From contig CAIONQ010000178.1 of the NCBI GenBank assembly GCA_903859705.1, positions 1-46,833 on the forward strand: a DNA stretch of 46,833 nt, read 5' to 3'. Each line of letters starts with the position of its first letter. The stretch's first letter is position 1. The notes below the pieces were generated by a model. It made no database searches and had not been told where the DNA came from. It saw only the letters and a program-made list of their open reading frames with translations. Positions 1 to 10,100 of this stretch are shown here, one piece after another. Source of the stretch: an uncultured Chthonomonas sp. (GTDB taxonomy: Bacteria > Armatimonadota > Chthonomonadetes > Chthonomonadales > Chthonomonadaceae). Position numbers and translations under genes: made by a program.

Positions 1-323
1 CATCCTTTCTGAAACACAGCAAATCAAAACATGGATCAGAGAGCCCTGCAGAGTTCTCATGAGTTACTATGCCGGACCGCTTGCGCCAGGCTTAATCCAG
101 TTGAAAGTCGTTTCTGGCGTCTAACAAACCCCAATCGGCAATTATGATTCACGGCTGGAACTGAGCCAAAAACCGATCGTTACTATAGCGAGATAGTAGC
201 AAATTTACATGAAATAAAAAATACGTAATTCGGCTTAATGAAAAACCACTAACATGTTGGCGCTGGCAGGTACAGGCTCTGGAGTTGAATAGCCCATTTA
301 CCGATAGCAACGCCACACACAAA
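1..323. other. intergenic stretch, no gene seen
   Basis: I see no convincing coding region here. Short open frames lack ribosome binding sites and family resemblance. The stretch lies downstream of the minus-strand sulfatase/esterase operon, beyond its terminator, and is fairly AT-rich around 170-250. It may hold the regulatory region of a gene beyond the left edge of the window, but nothing specific can be supported. Confidence 0.5.
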
Positions 324-352
324 ACGAGCTTCGGAGCGCTTCCGAAGCTCGT
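324..352 (-). terminator. intrinsic terminator of the sulfatase operon
   Basis: Twelve-base arms (324-335 and 341-352, ACGAGCTTCGGA and its complement) form a perfect hairpin with a 5-nt loop. On the minus strand the stem is followed by TTTTGTGTGTG, a T-rich tail. It lies about 30 bases after the stop of the last operon gene (382), the right place to end the minus-strand transcript. Confidence 0.8.
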
Positions 353-381
353 AAATCGCGGTGAAACAGTTATCCTGCAGG

Positions 382-1386
382 TTATCGGCGGGCCGCGGGC
401 TGTCGATAACTTCTCTCTTCCATATCGTTAGGATCGGTGGAAACGGGGCCATCTCGCCACAACCAGCGCATCATCTCTGGCAAAATCATGCCTCCAAACC
501 GCTGACCATGCAGGTTCATGCCCCAGGAGTAGTTTACGTCGTACCCCTTCTTCGTAAGAGCCTTCATCAAGCGTACATTCTGCAGAAACCAGTCCCAGGT
601 TTCGTCATAAACTCCATTGCGTACGCCGCGCAAATCGTTTCTGCCATCACATAGAAATACACGAATGGGCTTTTTGGGGCTCTTCAGTACACGATCGGTG
701 TACACATGGCCGCCGTGAATATTGGTGAACGAGCCAACGTTACTCAGAACTTTACGGAAGGCGTTGGGCCGTTCCCAGGCAACCATGAACGCTGCGATGG
801 CGCCGGAACTGGACCCGCCGATGCCGTGCATCTCGGGATCTTTGGAGATGTTGTACTCTTTGTACAGAGCAGGCATCAGTTCCTCGGTGATGATGCGGGC
901 ATACTTATCATCCGGCGTGTTGTACTCAACACCCCGATTTGTAAAGCCATCTCCCCAGCCCACCTGCGGCGAAGGCTCTTTTTGTTCTGGAGTGCGCCCC
1001 GGATTGATGAATACCCCCAGCATCACCGGGATCTCTCTGCGATTGATCAGGTTATCCATAACGTTCTGAGCGCGCATATCACCACGTTCGTCTTTAAACG
1101 CCTGCCCATCTTGAAACACCATTAACGCTGCCGCCTTGGCGGGGTCGTATTGAGCAGGCACATACACCCAGTAAGTATGCTGAGTTCCTGGGTATATGTT
1201 GCACTTTAGAGTGTAAGGCCCTTTGATTTCGCCCTTCGGAACGCCATCATGGGGAAACGAATCTGGCCCAAGCCGGTACTCACTATCCGGGTTGGGAGTT
1301 GTGGGCGTTTGTGCTGATGCACTCAGCCCTGCCAGGAGGCATGCTGCGCCAATTGCCGCAGAAAAAGTAAACGCACGATGCTTCAT
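382..1386 (-). CDS. secreted putative esterase (esterase D / enterochelin-esterase-like alpha/beta hydrolase)
   Basis: A 334-residue exported hydrolase. The N-terminus is a signal peptide (hydrophobic residues 8-25, cleavage near ASA/Q). The body resembles the putative esterase family that includes enterochelin esterase and feruloyl esterase-like domains. The nucleophile elbow G-S-S-S-G lies at 191-195 (Ser193); Asp247 or Asp251 and His293 are candidates for the rest of the triad. I chose the ATG at 1386 because GGAGG lies five bases before it; an in-frame ATG seven codons upstream includes that ribosome binding site. The sulfatase stop is 10 bases upstream, so it is the last gene of the operon and is followed by the terminator at 324-352. 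In this context it may remove acyl (acetyl or feruloyl) groups from the glycan that the sulfatases desulfate; that substrate is inference. Confidence 0.8.
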   Translation of the reverse strand: MKHRAFTFSAAIGAACLLAGLSASAQTPTTPNPDSEYRLGPDSFPHDGVPKGEIKGPYTLKCNIYPGTQHTYWVYVPAQYDPAKAAALMVFQDGQAFKDERGDMRAQNVMDNLINRREIPVMLGVFINPGRTPEQKEPSPQVGWGDGFTNRGVEYNTPDDKYARIITEELMPALYKEYNISKDPEMHGIGGSSSGAIAAFMVAWERPNAFRKVLSNVGSFTNIHGGHVYTDRVLKSPKKPIRVFLCDGRNDLRGVRNGVYDETWDWFLQNVRLMKALTKKGYDVNYSWGMNLHGQRFGGMILPEMMRWLWRDGPVSTDPNDMEERSYRQPAARR

Positions 1387-1396
1387 AGAACCTCCA

Positions 1397-3121
1397 TTAC
1401 TTGCCATAAGCCGGGCGGGGGTTTTCGGTACTTCTTCGCACAGGTGGCACCCTTAATTCTCGGTAACTTCGATTTCGCACTGGAGGGGGCGCTTCACTAA
1501 ATGCCGTAGTTTCAAACTCAGTGGCGTGTGCACGCCAGATTTTATCCATGGCAATAACTCGATCAGGCTGAGCGCTGGCGAGGTTATGCATCTCACTGCG
1601 ATCGCGAGAGATATTGTATAGCTCCCAGGAAGACTTAGTGCCTTCGGCAACAATCTTCCAGTCTCCAACCCGTAGGGCGCGGTTTCCCTGATGGTACCAC
1701 CACAGATAGTCTCGGTGGATGCTCGCATCATGCCCAAAAGTAGAAATCAGGCTCTTACCGGGTAACGGTGGAGCTGCAGTCGCAGGGATTTGCCTGTGTG
1801 AAACCCCGGCTAGATCCAGAACCGTGGGAAGCAGATCTATTAGGTGACCGGGAGCATGCCGGATCTCGCCTTTGCCTGATATCCCGGCAGGCCAGCGGGC
1901 TATAAGTGGCGTGGATATACCGCCTTCGTGCACATAGATTTTGGAAAGCCGGAGAGGCGTGTTGGCAAGGTTGGCCCAGCCTGCTTCCAGGCAAAGGTAG
2001 GATTCCGCGGCGCCCGCGATTGCCGTTTTTGAGTTGCCATCTCCACGCACAATGCGCTCGGCGCTGGCCCCGTTGTCGCTCAGAAAGAGGACCAGAGTGT
2101 TATCCAGTACGCCCTGTTTCGTTAGCTCTTTCAGAATGCGGGCAATCTCGCGATCCATGCGGTCGATCATTGCGGCATGCAGGGCCATTCGGGCGCTCCA
2201 CATCTTCTGATCCGGTGGTGACAGCGTGGACCAGGCGGGCACACCCAGAGTTCTATCAGAGAGATCGCACGATACAATCCCCATTGCCTTCATTCTGGCA
2301 AGGCGTTGCTGCCTCAATACATCCCAGCCAGCATCAAATCGATGTGCGTACTTTGCAATATCCTCTGGCAGAGCCTGCAGCGGAAAGTGCGGTGCAGTGA
2401 ACGCCACATACTCAAAGAATGGCGAATTGCCATGCTGCAGGTGGTGTTTACGCAGCTGATCTATCGCACTATCTGCAATGGCCGTGGTGGCATAGTAACC
2501 CGAGGAGCCTGATGGCCCGGGCACGCGTTTGTCATCGATAAAAACTCGATGTGGTGTAAAGTAGCGATCCAAATCGGCAAGGAAGTACGAGCTATCAAAC
2601 CCCTGTTGGATCGGAAAGCCATCGAGATGCCACTTGCCAGAGTGGTACGATCGATACCCTGCCTGAGAGAGATACCGGGGCAGAAGCCATGCCCAGCTTG
2701 GGCGAGTTCCAGGAACCAGTGCACGGGTGCCAACCGGAGTTCTATCGCGGCGCACCTGCTGTGCATAGTAGCCGGTAAGTATCGCAGCCCTGCTTGGCCA
2801 ACAGCGTGTAGTGTTGTAGAACTGGGTATAGCGCAGCCCTTCGGCAGCCAGGTGATCCAGCGTTGGAGTACTCACCTCGCCACCATAGCAGCTAATATCC
2901 GAAAAGCCGAGATCATCTGCAAGCATCAGCAAAATGTTAGGCTTCTGTGGTTTACGCCCTGCATGAGCAGCATGTGACGACAGAAGAAGCGCAACAGCAG
3001 CTACTGCCAGAATACTCAGGGTTTTGTTGATGGTGTTTCTGGTGGTCTTGCATTGGAGCCCGTCAATCAACGGGGTAGCGGCCAATCCGAAACGCAATCT
3101 TGTCTCCATTTTTCTGCGCAC
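1397..3121 (-). CDS. exported arylsulfatase, Cys-type (formylglycine-dependent)
   Basis: Sulfatase of the alkaline phosphatase superfamily (PF00884), which hydrolyses sulfate esters using a formylglycine made from Cys. Counting from the GTG at 3121, the metal-binding ADD motif is at about 68-70, the modification motif C-W-P-S-R at 107-111 and GKWHL at about 160. The hydrophobic signal segment spans about 34-54 and ends with AHA. The start is uncertain: GTG 3121, ATG 3109 and TTG 3070 are all in frame and none has a good ribosome binding site. The longer starts overlap the upstream sulfatase by up to 59 bases and give an unusually long n-region, so the true start may be nearer the signal peptide. 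It is the second sulfatase of the operon, and its formylglycine is presumably installed by the FGE at 4589-5638. Confidence 0.88.
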   Translation of the reverse strand: MRRKMETRLRFGLAATPLIDGLQCKTTRNTINKTLSILAVAAVALLLSSHAAHAGRKPQKPNILLMLADDLGFSDISCYGGEVSTPTLDHLAAEGLRYTQFYNTTRCWPSRAAILTGYYAQQVRRDRTPVGTRALVPGTRPSWAWLLPRYLSQAGYRSYHSGKWHLDGFPIQQGFDSSYFLADLDRYFTPHRVFIDDKRVPGPSGSSGYYATTAIADSAIDQLRKHHLQHGNSPFFEYVAFTAPHFPLQALPEDIAKYAHRFDAGWDVLRQQRLARMKAMGIVSCDLSDRTLGVPAWSTLSPPDQKMWSARMALHAAMIDRMDREIARILKELTKQGVLDNTLVLFLSDNGASAERIVRGDGNSKTAIAGAAESYLCLEAGWANLANTPLRLSKIYVHEGGISTPLIARWPAGISGKGEIRHAPGHLIDLLPTVLDLAGVSHRQIPATAAPPLPGKSLISTFGHDASIHRDYLWWYHQGNRALRVGDWKIVAEGTKSSWELYNISRDRSEMHNLASAQPDRVIAMDKIWRAHATEFETTAFSEAPPPVRNRSYRELRVPPVRRSTENPRPAYGK

Positions 3122-4592
3122 CGGCTATCCTGCCAGGCTCGCGCACACCCACACCCTTGCGGTTGGTGAGTGCATCGCCCAGTTCGGTACGCGCCCGTTC
3201 TACCGATGCTAACAGCTTCTCCACAATTTCTGGATGCTCCGCTGAAACATCATGGCGCTGGCCAATATCGTTCTGTAAATCATACAGTTCGGGCTTTTCT
3301 AACTTTACCATAACATAGGGTACGGGGTTGCCACCGTGGCCACCGGGGCGGCCACCCATGCTGTGGAAAGTGTGTGGAAGCATTAGCGACCAGCGTCCAT
3401 CGGCAGACTTTACCGATTGTAACTGGTTCTGCTCATAGTAAAACCAGTAGGCATCATGAGGGTTGCGCGCTCCCTTTTTGCCAGCTATAATCGGCCAAAC
3501 ATCCAGCCCATCTATCTTATGGGCAGGCAACCTGGCACCCGTTAGTTGCGCGATGGTTGGAAACAGATCGATGGTCATCAACATATCGTTGGAGCGTGTG
3601 CCTGCCGGAATGTGCCCCGGCCATTTCATGATGCATGGTTCCCGCGTGCCGCCCTCCCAGGTGGTTCCCTTGCCTTCTCGTAACGGACCCGCCGAACCGG
3701 CATGATCGCCATACTGCAGCCATGGGCCATTATCGGAAGTAAAGACTAACAGAGTGTCTTTTTCCAGATCTAACCTCTTGAGTGTGGACATGATCTGCCC
3801 AACACTCCAATCGATCTCCTCTATAACATCTCCATAAAGTCCCTGCTTAGATTTGCCTTTGAACTTGCTGGTAACATGCAACGGCACATGCGGCATGCTG
3901 TGGGCGAGGTAGAAGAAGAACGGATGCTCTTTGTTACGCTCAATAAAGCTAACTGCACGCTCGGTGTACTGCGTGGTTAGCTGCTCCTGATCTTCATGCC
4001 CCAACCCTTCCTTCAGAACTTTGTCTCCTTCAATAAGCGGCAGTGGCGGGTAAGAACCTTTCGGCGCTGCCGGGTGGAATGGCCACATATCGTTAGAATA
4101 AGGCAGCCCCAGGTACTCATCGAAGCCATGGTGGGTCGGTAAGAATTGAGTTGGGCGCCCCAGATGCCACTTGCCCGCCATGCCGGTTGCATACCCCTTT
4201 TGCTTCAGCAACTGACCAAGTGTCATCTCCGTATCTGCTATGCCATGGGTTGCGGCCGGGCCAAGCGCCCCATGAATGCCTATTCGGTTAGAGTAACACC
4301 CGGTAAGTAGCCCAGCGCGTGATGCAGAGCAAACAGGCTGGCTAACATGGAAGTTGGTTAACATACGGCCTTCGGAGGCCAGCTTATCCAGGTTGGGCGT
4401 TTCGAAACCTTTTGCGCCAAAAACGCCCACATCGCCGTATCCCTGATCATCGGTAAAGATAACAACTATATTGGGCAGCCGCTTTTGCGCCGCTGCGTTA
4501 ACCGGCTCCGTGCCACTTTTGGAACTTGCAATAATGCCCGCTGCAATCGCAAACAGGCTAATAGCGGCTCGTTTTGGATATCTACGCTTCAT
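3063..4592 (-). CDS. exported arylsulfatase, Cys-type (CSASR motif)
   Basis: A 509-residue sulfatase (PF00884). N-terminal signal segment (residues 9-23), metal-binding TDD at 47-49, formylglycine motif C-S-A-S-R at 88-92 (Cys88, the accepted C-x-P/A-S-R form), GKWHLG further on and a C-terminal DNG metal-site motif. ATG 4592 is preceded by GGGGAG at 8 bases, and the ATG overlaps the stop of the FGE gene as ATGA, so the two are probably translationally coupled. Overall it resembles arylsulfatase A-like enzymes common in planctomycetes and marine Bacteroidetes polysaccharide loci. The natural substrate cannot be read from sequence; a sulfated polysaccharide is inferred from the neighbours. Confidence 0.9.
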   Translation of the reverse strand: MKRRYPKRAAISLFAIAAGIIASSKSGTEPVNAAAQKRLPNIVVIFTDDQGYGDVGVFGAKGFETPNLDKLASEGRMLTNFHVSQPVCSASRAGLLTGCYSNRIGIHGALGPAATHGIADTEMTLGQLLKQKGYATGMAGKWHLGRPTQFLPTHHGFDEYLGLPYSNDMWPFHPAAPKGSYPPLPLIEGDKVLKEGLGHEDQEQLTTQYTERAVSFIERNKEHPFFFYLAHSMPHVPLHVTSKFKGKSKQGLYGDVIEEIDWSVGQIMSTLKRLDLEKDTLLVFTSDNGPWLQYGDHAGSAGPLREGKGTTWEGGTREPCIMKWPGHIPAGTRSNDMLMTIDLFPTIAQLTGARLPAHKIDGLDVWPIIAGKKGARNPHDAYWFYYEQNQLQSVKSADGRWSLMLPHTFHSMGGRPGGHGGNPVPYVMVKLEKPELYDLQNDIGQRHDVSAEHPEIVEKLLASVERARTELGDALTNRKGVGVREPGRIAGAQKNGDKIAFRIGRYPVD

Positions 4593-5638
4593 TGTTTACT
4601 CCCCGATATCGGTTGAGCAGCGCGTGCATTAACCACACAGCGGAACCCGGTGTGGCTTGCGCCCGTATCGATTGCGCCTTTACCGCGCCCACCCACCATA
4701 AACCTGCAACAATACTGATCGGTACACAGGAAAGACCCACCCTTTTGCACTCGCTTTTTGCTGCCGGGCTCATCCGGATCGAAACAATCCACAGGGCCCT
4801 GAGGGTTGTCAGCAGGGCTATGTTCAAAGTAATCTGCCCGGTACCAGTCCGAACACCACTCCCACACATTCCCGGCCATATCATACAGGCCATAGCCGTT
4901 TGCCGGAAACTGCTTTACAGGTGAGGCGCCAGCATATCCATCCTCGGCAGTGTTCTTATCCGGGAAGTGCCCCTGAAACGTGTTTGCCATCCATTTCCCA
5001 TTGGGCCGAAAGGCATCGCCCCAGGCATATAGTTTTTGCTCCATCCCGCCGCGGGCAGCATACTCATACTCTGCCTCGGTTGGCAGGCGTTTGCCCGCCC
5101 ACTTTGCGAATGCCTCGGCATCCTGATAACACACCTGTACCACCGGGTAGCCATCTTTGCCCTGAATGGTGCTGCCTGGCCCGGTTGGGTGCTTCCAATC
5201 TGCGCCGGGAACGTAGCTCCACCACTGTGAGATATCGTTCAAAGGAACCGGGTGAGTTGGCGGGGTAAACACGAGGGAACCCGGCACCAGTTTGTCGGCG
5301 GGAACACCGGGAAACTGTGCAGGATCTGGCCGTTGTTCGGCCACCGTTACGTAGCCCGTTGCGGCAATGAATCGGGCAAACTGGGCATTGGTAACAGGCG
5401 TGGAATCGATGTAGTACGCATCTAGATGCACTACGTGCACCGGCCTGGCATCGGCAAACTGTGGGTAGTTGCTGCCCATGCGAAACGTGCCGGCAGGGAT
5501 CAATCGCATACCATCCAACCGTGCGGTGGGCGCAGCGGCGATTGTGCCCGGCTCTACTTTAGGTATCCCCTGCCTATGTGCCGGTGCGCAACCCTGTATG
5601 CAGAGGAGCGCACCTATCGTCAGCACTTTGGCCTGCAT
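4589..5638 (-). CDS. formylglycine-generating enzyme (FGE/SUMF1 family), predicted lipoprotein
   Basis: A 349-residue FGE-sulfatase domain protein (PF03781), which oxidises the sulfatase active-site Cys to formylglycine. The family core begins about residue 43 (MRLIPAGTFRMGS) and includes GKRLPTEAEYEYAARGG (182-198) and MAGNVWEWCSDWY (254-266). The pair that binds copper and acts in catalysis in true FGEs is present as C305-x4-C310 in SFLCTDQYC, followed by HTGFRC. Many FGE-like proteins lack these cysteines, so this looks like a working enzyme. The N-terminus ends in I-Q-G-C17, an acceptable lipobox, suggesting a membrane-anchored exported protein. The gene starts within TGATG shared with the DUF1501 stop and ends in ATGA shared with the sulfatase start. 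The context strongly supports modification of the two downstream Cys-type sulfatases. Confidence 0.88.
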   Translation of the reverse strand: MQAKVLTIGALLCIQGCAPAHRQGIPKVEPGTIAAAPTARLDGMRLIPAGTFRMGSNYPQFADARPVHVVHLDAYYIDSTPVTNAQFARFIAATGYVTVAEQRPDPAQFPGVPADKLVPGSLVFTPPTHPVPLNDISQWWSYVPGADWKHPTGPGSTIQGKDGYPVVQVCYQDAEAFAKWAGKRLPTEAEYEYAARGGMEQKLYAWGDAFRPNGKWMANTFQGHFPDKNTAEDGYAGASPVKQFPANGYGLYDMAGNVWEWCSDWYRADYFEHSPADNPQGPVDCFDPDEPGSKKRVQKGGSFLCTDQYCCRFMVGGRGKGAIDTGASHTGFRCVVNARAAQPISGSKQ

Positions 5639-7122
5639 CAGGCAAGGATCTGAGGCACTACGTGGCCATGTACATCCGTGAGGCGGAAATCTCGGCCCTG
5701 GTATCGGTAGGTGAGCTTTGTGTGGTCAACACCCAGCAGATGCAGGATGGTAGCCTGAAGATCGTGCACATGCACTGCCCCCGGGGTTAGCACCTCTTTT
5801 GAAGGTGTTATGGCATTGCCAGAAGCATCGGCGATGTTATACCCGTAAGGGTCGGTTTGCCCATGCGTGTAGCCGCCCTTCACGCCGCCTCCGGCCATCC
5901 AGAGGGAGAAGCAGCGCGGGTGATGGTCTCGGCCATAGTTGTCTTTACTAATCTTGCCCTGAGAGTAGCTGGTTCTGCCGAACTCCCCACCCCAAACCAC
6001 AAGCGTATCTTCCAGCATTCCAAGGCGCTTGAGATCTTTAATGAGAGCTGCAGTGGGCTGATCTGTTTTGGAAGTTGTATAACGCATGTTCCCCGGCAAA
6101 TCGCCGTGGTGATCCCAGCCTTGATGATAAAGTTGAATAAACCGCACACCACGCTCCGCAAAGCGACGCGCCATTAGGCAGTTTGCCGCGTAGGTGCCTG
6201 GTTTGCGAACATCGGGGCCATACATATCCAGAACGTTCTGTGGCTCTTTAGAGAAATCGGTTACATCTGGCACGCTGGTTTGCATGCGGTAGGCCATTTC
6301 GTATTGTGCCATCCGGCTCTCAATTTCAGGATCCAGCTGATGAACGTACTGCTCCTGATTGAGCTTCGCAAGCGTATCCAGCATCTCCCTTCGGCCAACG
6401 GGAGTAACGCCCGCCGGATTGTTGAGATACAGGATAGCCTCTTTGCCAGATCGGAAATGCACTCCCTGATACCGAGAATCTATAAACCCGTTGCCCCAGA
6501 GGCGCGCATACAGTGGCTGATCTCCCTGCCCGGCGGTAATCAATACGACAAAGGCCGGAAGGTTTTCGTTCATGGATCCAAGTCCATAACTTACCCAGGC
6601 GCCCAGTGAGGGGCGGCCGGCGATCTGCGCACCTGTCTGAAAGAACGTGATTGCCGGATCGTGGTTGATCGCCTCTGTCCACATGGTTCGGATCATGCAG
6701 ATCTCGTCTGCCACCGAGGCCGTATGCGGCAAAAGCTCGGAAAATTCCACGCCGCCTTTGCCATGCCGGGAGAAGTTGAATACCGACCCCGCCATAGGAA
6801 GCGATGACTGGTTGGCACTCATGCCGGTAAGGCGCTGCCCACCACGCACCGAATCCGGCAGAGGTTCGCCGTGTTTTTCGCGCAGAAGTGGCTTATGATC
6901 GTAAAGATCCTGTGCCGCTGGCCCGCCACTCTGAAACAGATAGATTATCCGTTTGGCCTTTGGTTTGAAGTTAGGAAAGCCGGGTAGCCCACCCACAACC
7001 TTGCCGGTGCCGGAAGTTTGCGCCATTGCAGACTGCATTATTTCCGAGAGCCCAAGCGCGCCGAGGCCCATGGCCGATGAAGATAGAAAGTGCCTGCGTG
7101 TATAAGATAGCGGATCTGTCAT
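5638..7122 (-). CDS. DUF1501 family protein with Tat signal
   Basis: A 494-residue DUF1501 protein (PF07394), a sulfatase-fold family of unknown function that is usually encoded beside PSD1 (DUF1549/DUF1553) proteins in planctomycetes. It begins with a twin-arginine signal, T-R-R-H-F-L followed by a small hydrophobic stretch ending near AMAQ. Family landmarks include FQSGGPAAQDLYDHKP, the WDHHGD metal-site-like motif and GGEFGRT. I start at ATG 7122, with GAGG 7 bases upstream; an upstream in-frame extension of 57 codons would reach into the PSD1 gene. PSD1 ends 64 bases upstream, and the stop overlaps the FGE start by one base (TGATG). The alkaline phosphatase-like fold makes a hydrolytic role plausible, but that is not shown. 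Confidence 0.88.
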   Translation of the reverse strand: MTDPLSYTRRHFLSSSAMGLGALGLSEIMQSAMAQTSGTGKVVGGLPGFPNFKPKAKRIIYLFQSGGPAAQDLYDHKPLLREKHGEPLPDSVRGGQRLTGMSANQSSLPMAGSVFNFSRHGKGGVEFSELLPHTASVADEICMIRTMWTEAINHDPAITFFQTGAQIAGRPSLGAWVSYGLGSMNENLPAFVVLITAGQGDQPLYARLWGNGFIDSRYQGVHFRSGKEAILYLNNPAGVTPVGRREMLDTLAKLNQEQYVHQLDPEIESRMAQYEMAYRMQTSVPDVTDFSKEPQNVLDMYGPDVRKPGTYAANCLMARRFAERGVRFIQLYHQGWDHHGDLPGNMRYTTSKTDQPTAALIKDLKRLGMLEDTLVVWGGEFGRTSYSQGKISKDNYGRDHHPRCFSLWMAGGGVKGGYTHGQTDPYGYNIADASGNAITPSKEVLTPGAVHVHDLQATILHLLGVDHTKLTYRYQGRDFRLTDVHGHVVPQILA

Positions 7123-7186
7123 TCTCTGCCTCACTACAGTTCTGACTGTTGTGCTCTGTGCATCTGATAGATGGGAGCCAGGGTAA

Positions 7187-10100
7187 TTAGCGGTTCCACA
7201 CCACGGCATCCGTGTTAATAATCGTTTGTGCCACCACGGTTGTCGCTGCCAACGTATTCGGCGGTATTGCCGCACTGGGTTTGGAATCTCCAATATGGAT
7301 CAGCTGTGTGGCCATCTCGGCATCCTTCGCGAATAGCGATTTCTGGGCTTCCAGTAGATCGGTAAGGAGCTTTAGCTCCTTTGAAGATGGCTCCCGAACA
7401 GCTAACTGTCGGAACATATCTGCAACAACAGCGGCATCGCCTTTATCGAAATTGTGAGCAATGCTATGTTCTGCCAGACAGCGCGCAGCCTCCACAAACT
7501 GTGTATCGTTTAGAAGCACCAACGCCTGCATTGGGGTGTTTGTTGGCTGCCTGCGGGCTATGCAGAACTCCCGGCTCACCGTATCGAACGCGAGCATGTT
7601 GGGCATGGGCGCGGTACGCTTGATCACCGTGTACAGGCTTCTGCGGTACAGATCGGTACCCACACTCTGGCGATAACCGGGGCTCATAGAGTTGCTCTCT
7701 CGCCACAGATCTCCGGGCTGGTATGGGCTAACCGGGGGTCCGCCCATTTTGTTATCCAGCAGGCCGGCCGCAGCAAGCACCGAATCTCGGATTTGCTCTG
7801 CAGAGAGGCGCTGGCTGGGTCCTCGTGCATACAATTCGTTGCGTGTGTCGCGCAGTTTGAGGGCGGGCGTAAGCTGAGATGACTGCCGATAAGTGCTGGA
7901 GAGAGCAATGGTGCGCAGCAGACCCTTTATGTTCCAACCGCCATCTATGAAGCTGCGGGCCATCCAATCCAACAGTTCAGGATGCGTGGGTGGTTTGCCC
8001 TGGATGCCGAAATCTTCCGCAGTTTCTACAATGCCTTTGCCGAACATCTGGGCCCAGAGGCGGTTGACCTCTACACGCGCAGTTAGTGGATGAACGGGCG
8101 AAGTTAGCCAATTTGCAAGTGCAAGCCTATCCGGCTTCATGCCTGTAGGCAGAGGTGGCATCGATGCGGGTACAACTCTGTGAACGCGGGTGCTATCATC
8201 CTGTGGAGCATCGTACCGGCCCCTCGCAAGTACGAAAGTGGGCCGCTCGCCCTGCATCTCCTCCATAACAGCCACTTCGGTTTGCGGATCTTCGGCAGAC
8301 CACACACCCATTCGGGCATCGGCCAGCTTCTGCTTTTCTGCACGAACCTGCGGCGCAATGGCGGAGAGATAATAGGCTTTAAGATCGGCATTCTGAGGAT
8401 CTTGCTTCTTTAGCAGATCTGCCAGAGAGTGCCCGTCTACCAGAGTTTGAACTTCGATTGGGCTGATGTCTCGATTGAAGATAGCCACTTCATCGATAGC
8501 GCCGCCTTTAAAACCCCGATCTCTGAAGCGCTGACCAAACACCAGATTGTGTGTGCCATTGCCCTTCACCATCTTATCACGCAGTACAAACTGGTCGGCC
8601 AGTTTGCCATCCACGTAAATCTTGAGGCCAGCTCCCCTGCTGGAACCATCGTAGGTAACAGCAACGTGCGTCCAGGCGTTCTTGGAGATGGCTGTTTTAG
8701 TACGCACCGCAATGGCATTGCCCGGCCAGTGGCGGAACATGCGTGCCGTTAGCACACCCTTATCCACCATCAGATCGTAACCAAAGGGCCCTGCATCGGT
8801 ACCATCGGTGGCGCTGTATACAACCGCAGGGGCATCCACCAAACGCGGATCCTTCATCCAGAATGCAATGGTGTAGGGAGTATGGCGCGTGAACCTGCCG
8901 AGGCCAGAGAAGCTGATGTTGTTTTCGCCATCCAACAGTACGGCCTGGCCCTTGTGGCCAGGAACAAAACCTACCTCATCTGCGTGCGCGCCATTTTCTT
9001 TCGAGCCGTCAACTTCGTTCTTGAAAATGCTGCCAGCATCAAGCTTATCCAGAGAGAACTTGCCTGTTTGGTCCGGGATAACCGGCGCCGGAGAGGAGGC
9101 CAGCCAGGTTTTAAGATCGGCTTCGGTCAATTTCTGAGACTGGTGAAATGCCTCTTCCTGCGTGCTGCAGTTCGAAATGGCAGTCGCCAGCGCCTTCTCT
9201 TGCGCGGCGTTCGGTAGCAGCAGAGAGGGCGATGGAACGATATCGCTGCGATCGTACATCCCATACTCATCGATATTATTGAGGAACGATGCCAGAGAGT
9301 AGTACTCACGCGTGGTTACGGGATCATACTTATGATCGTGGCAGCGCGCGCACTCCAGAGTAAGCCCCAGCACTGCGGTGCCAAGGGTACGAACTCTATC
9401 GGTAACGCCTTCCATGCGCCACTCTTCAACAACGCTTCCGCCTTCATTTGTCATGCGGTGCAGCCTGTTGAAGGCAGTGGCAAGGCGCTGTTCTCGGGTA
9501 GAGCCAGGCAGCAGATCGCCGGCGATTTGCCAGCTTATGAACTGGTTGTAGGGCAGGTTTTTGTTAAATGCAGATACCACCCAGTCTCTATATGGCCAGG
9601 TGGGGCTTAGCTGATCGCTCTGGTACCCATAGCTATCGGCATACCGCGCAGTATCCAGCCAGGGGCTGGCCATGCGCTCTCCAAATGCTGTGGAAGCAAG
9701 AAGACGATCTACAACCTTCTCAAACGCAGTGGGAGATTTATCGGCCAGAAACTGATCTCGCTGCCCCACCGTTGGCGGAATACCTGTGAGATCCAGAGAA
9801 ACGCGGCGCAGCCACTCCACTCTGGATGCTTGCGGGGAGGGTTTCAATCCTTCTGTTTCCAGACGAGCCAGTATAAACTTATCTATTGGAGTTCGGCACC
9901 AGGCACTGTTATGAACAGCAGGCACAGGGATAGACTTTGCAGGGGAAACGAATGCCCAATGCGCTCGGTACTCTGCACCCTCCGCAATCCAGCCCTTAAG
10001 CGCCGCAACCTGAACAGGCGTTAGGCGTTTGTGAAACGCTGCAGGTGGCATAAGGCCAGCATCGCCGCCGGCTGTTATGCGCTGAATTAGCTTACTTTTA

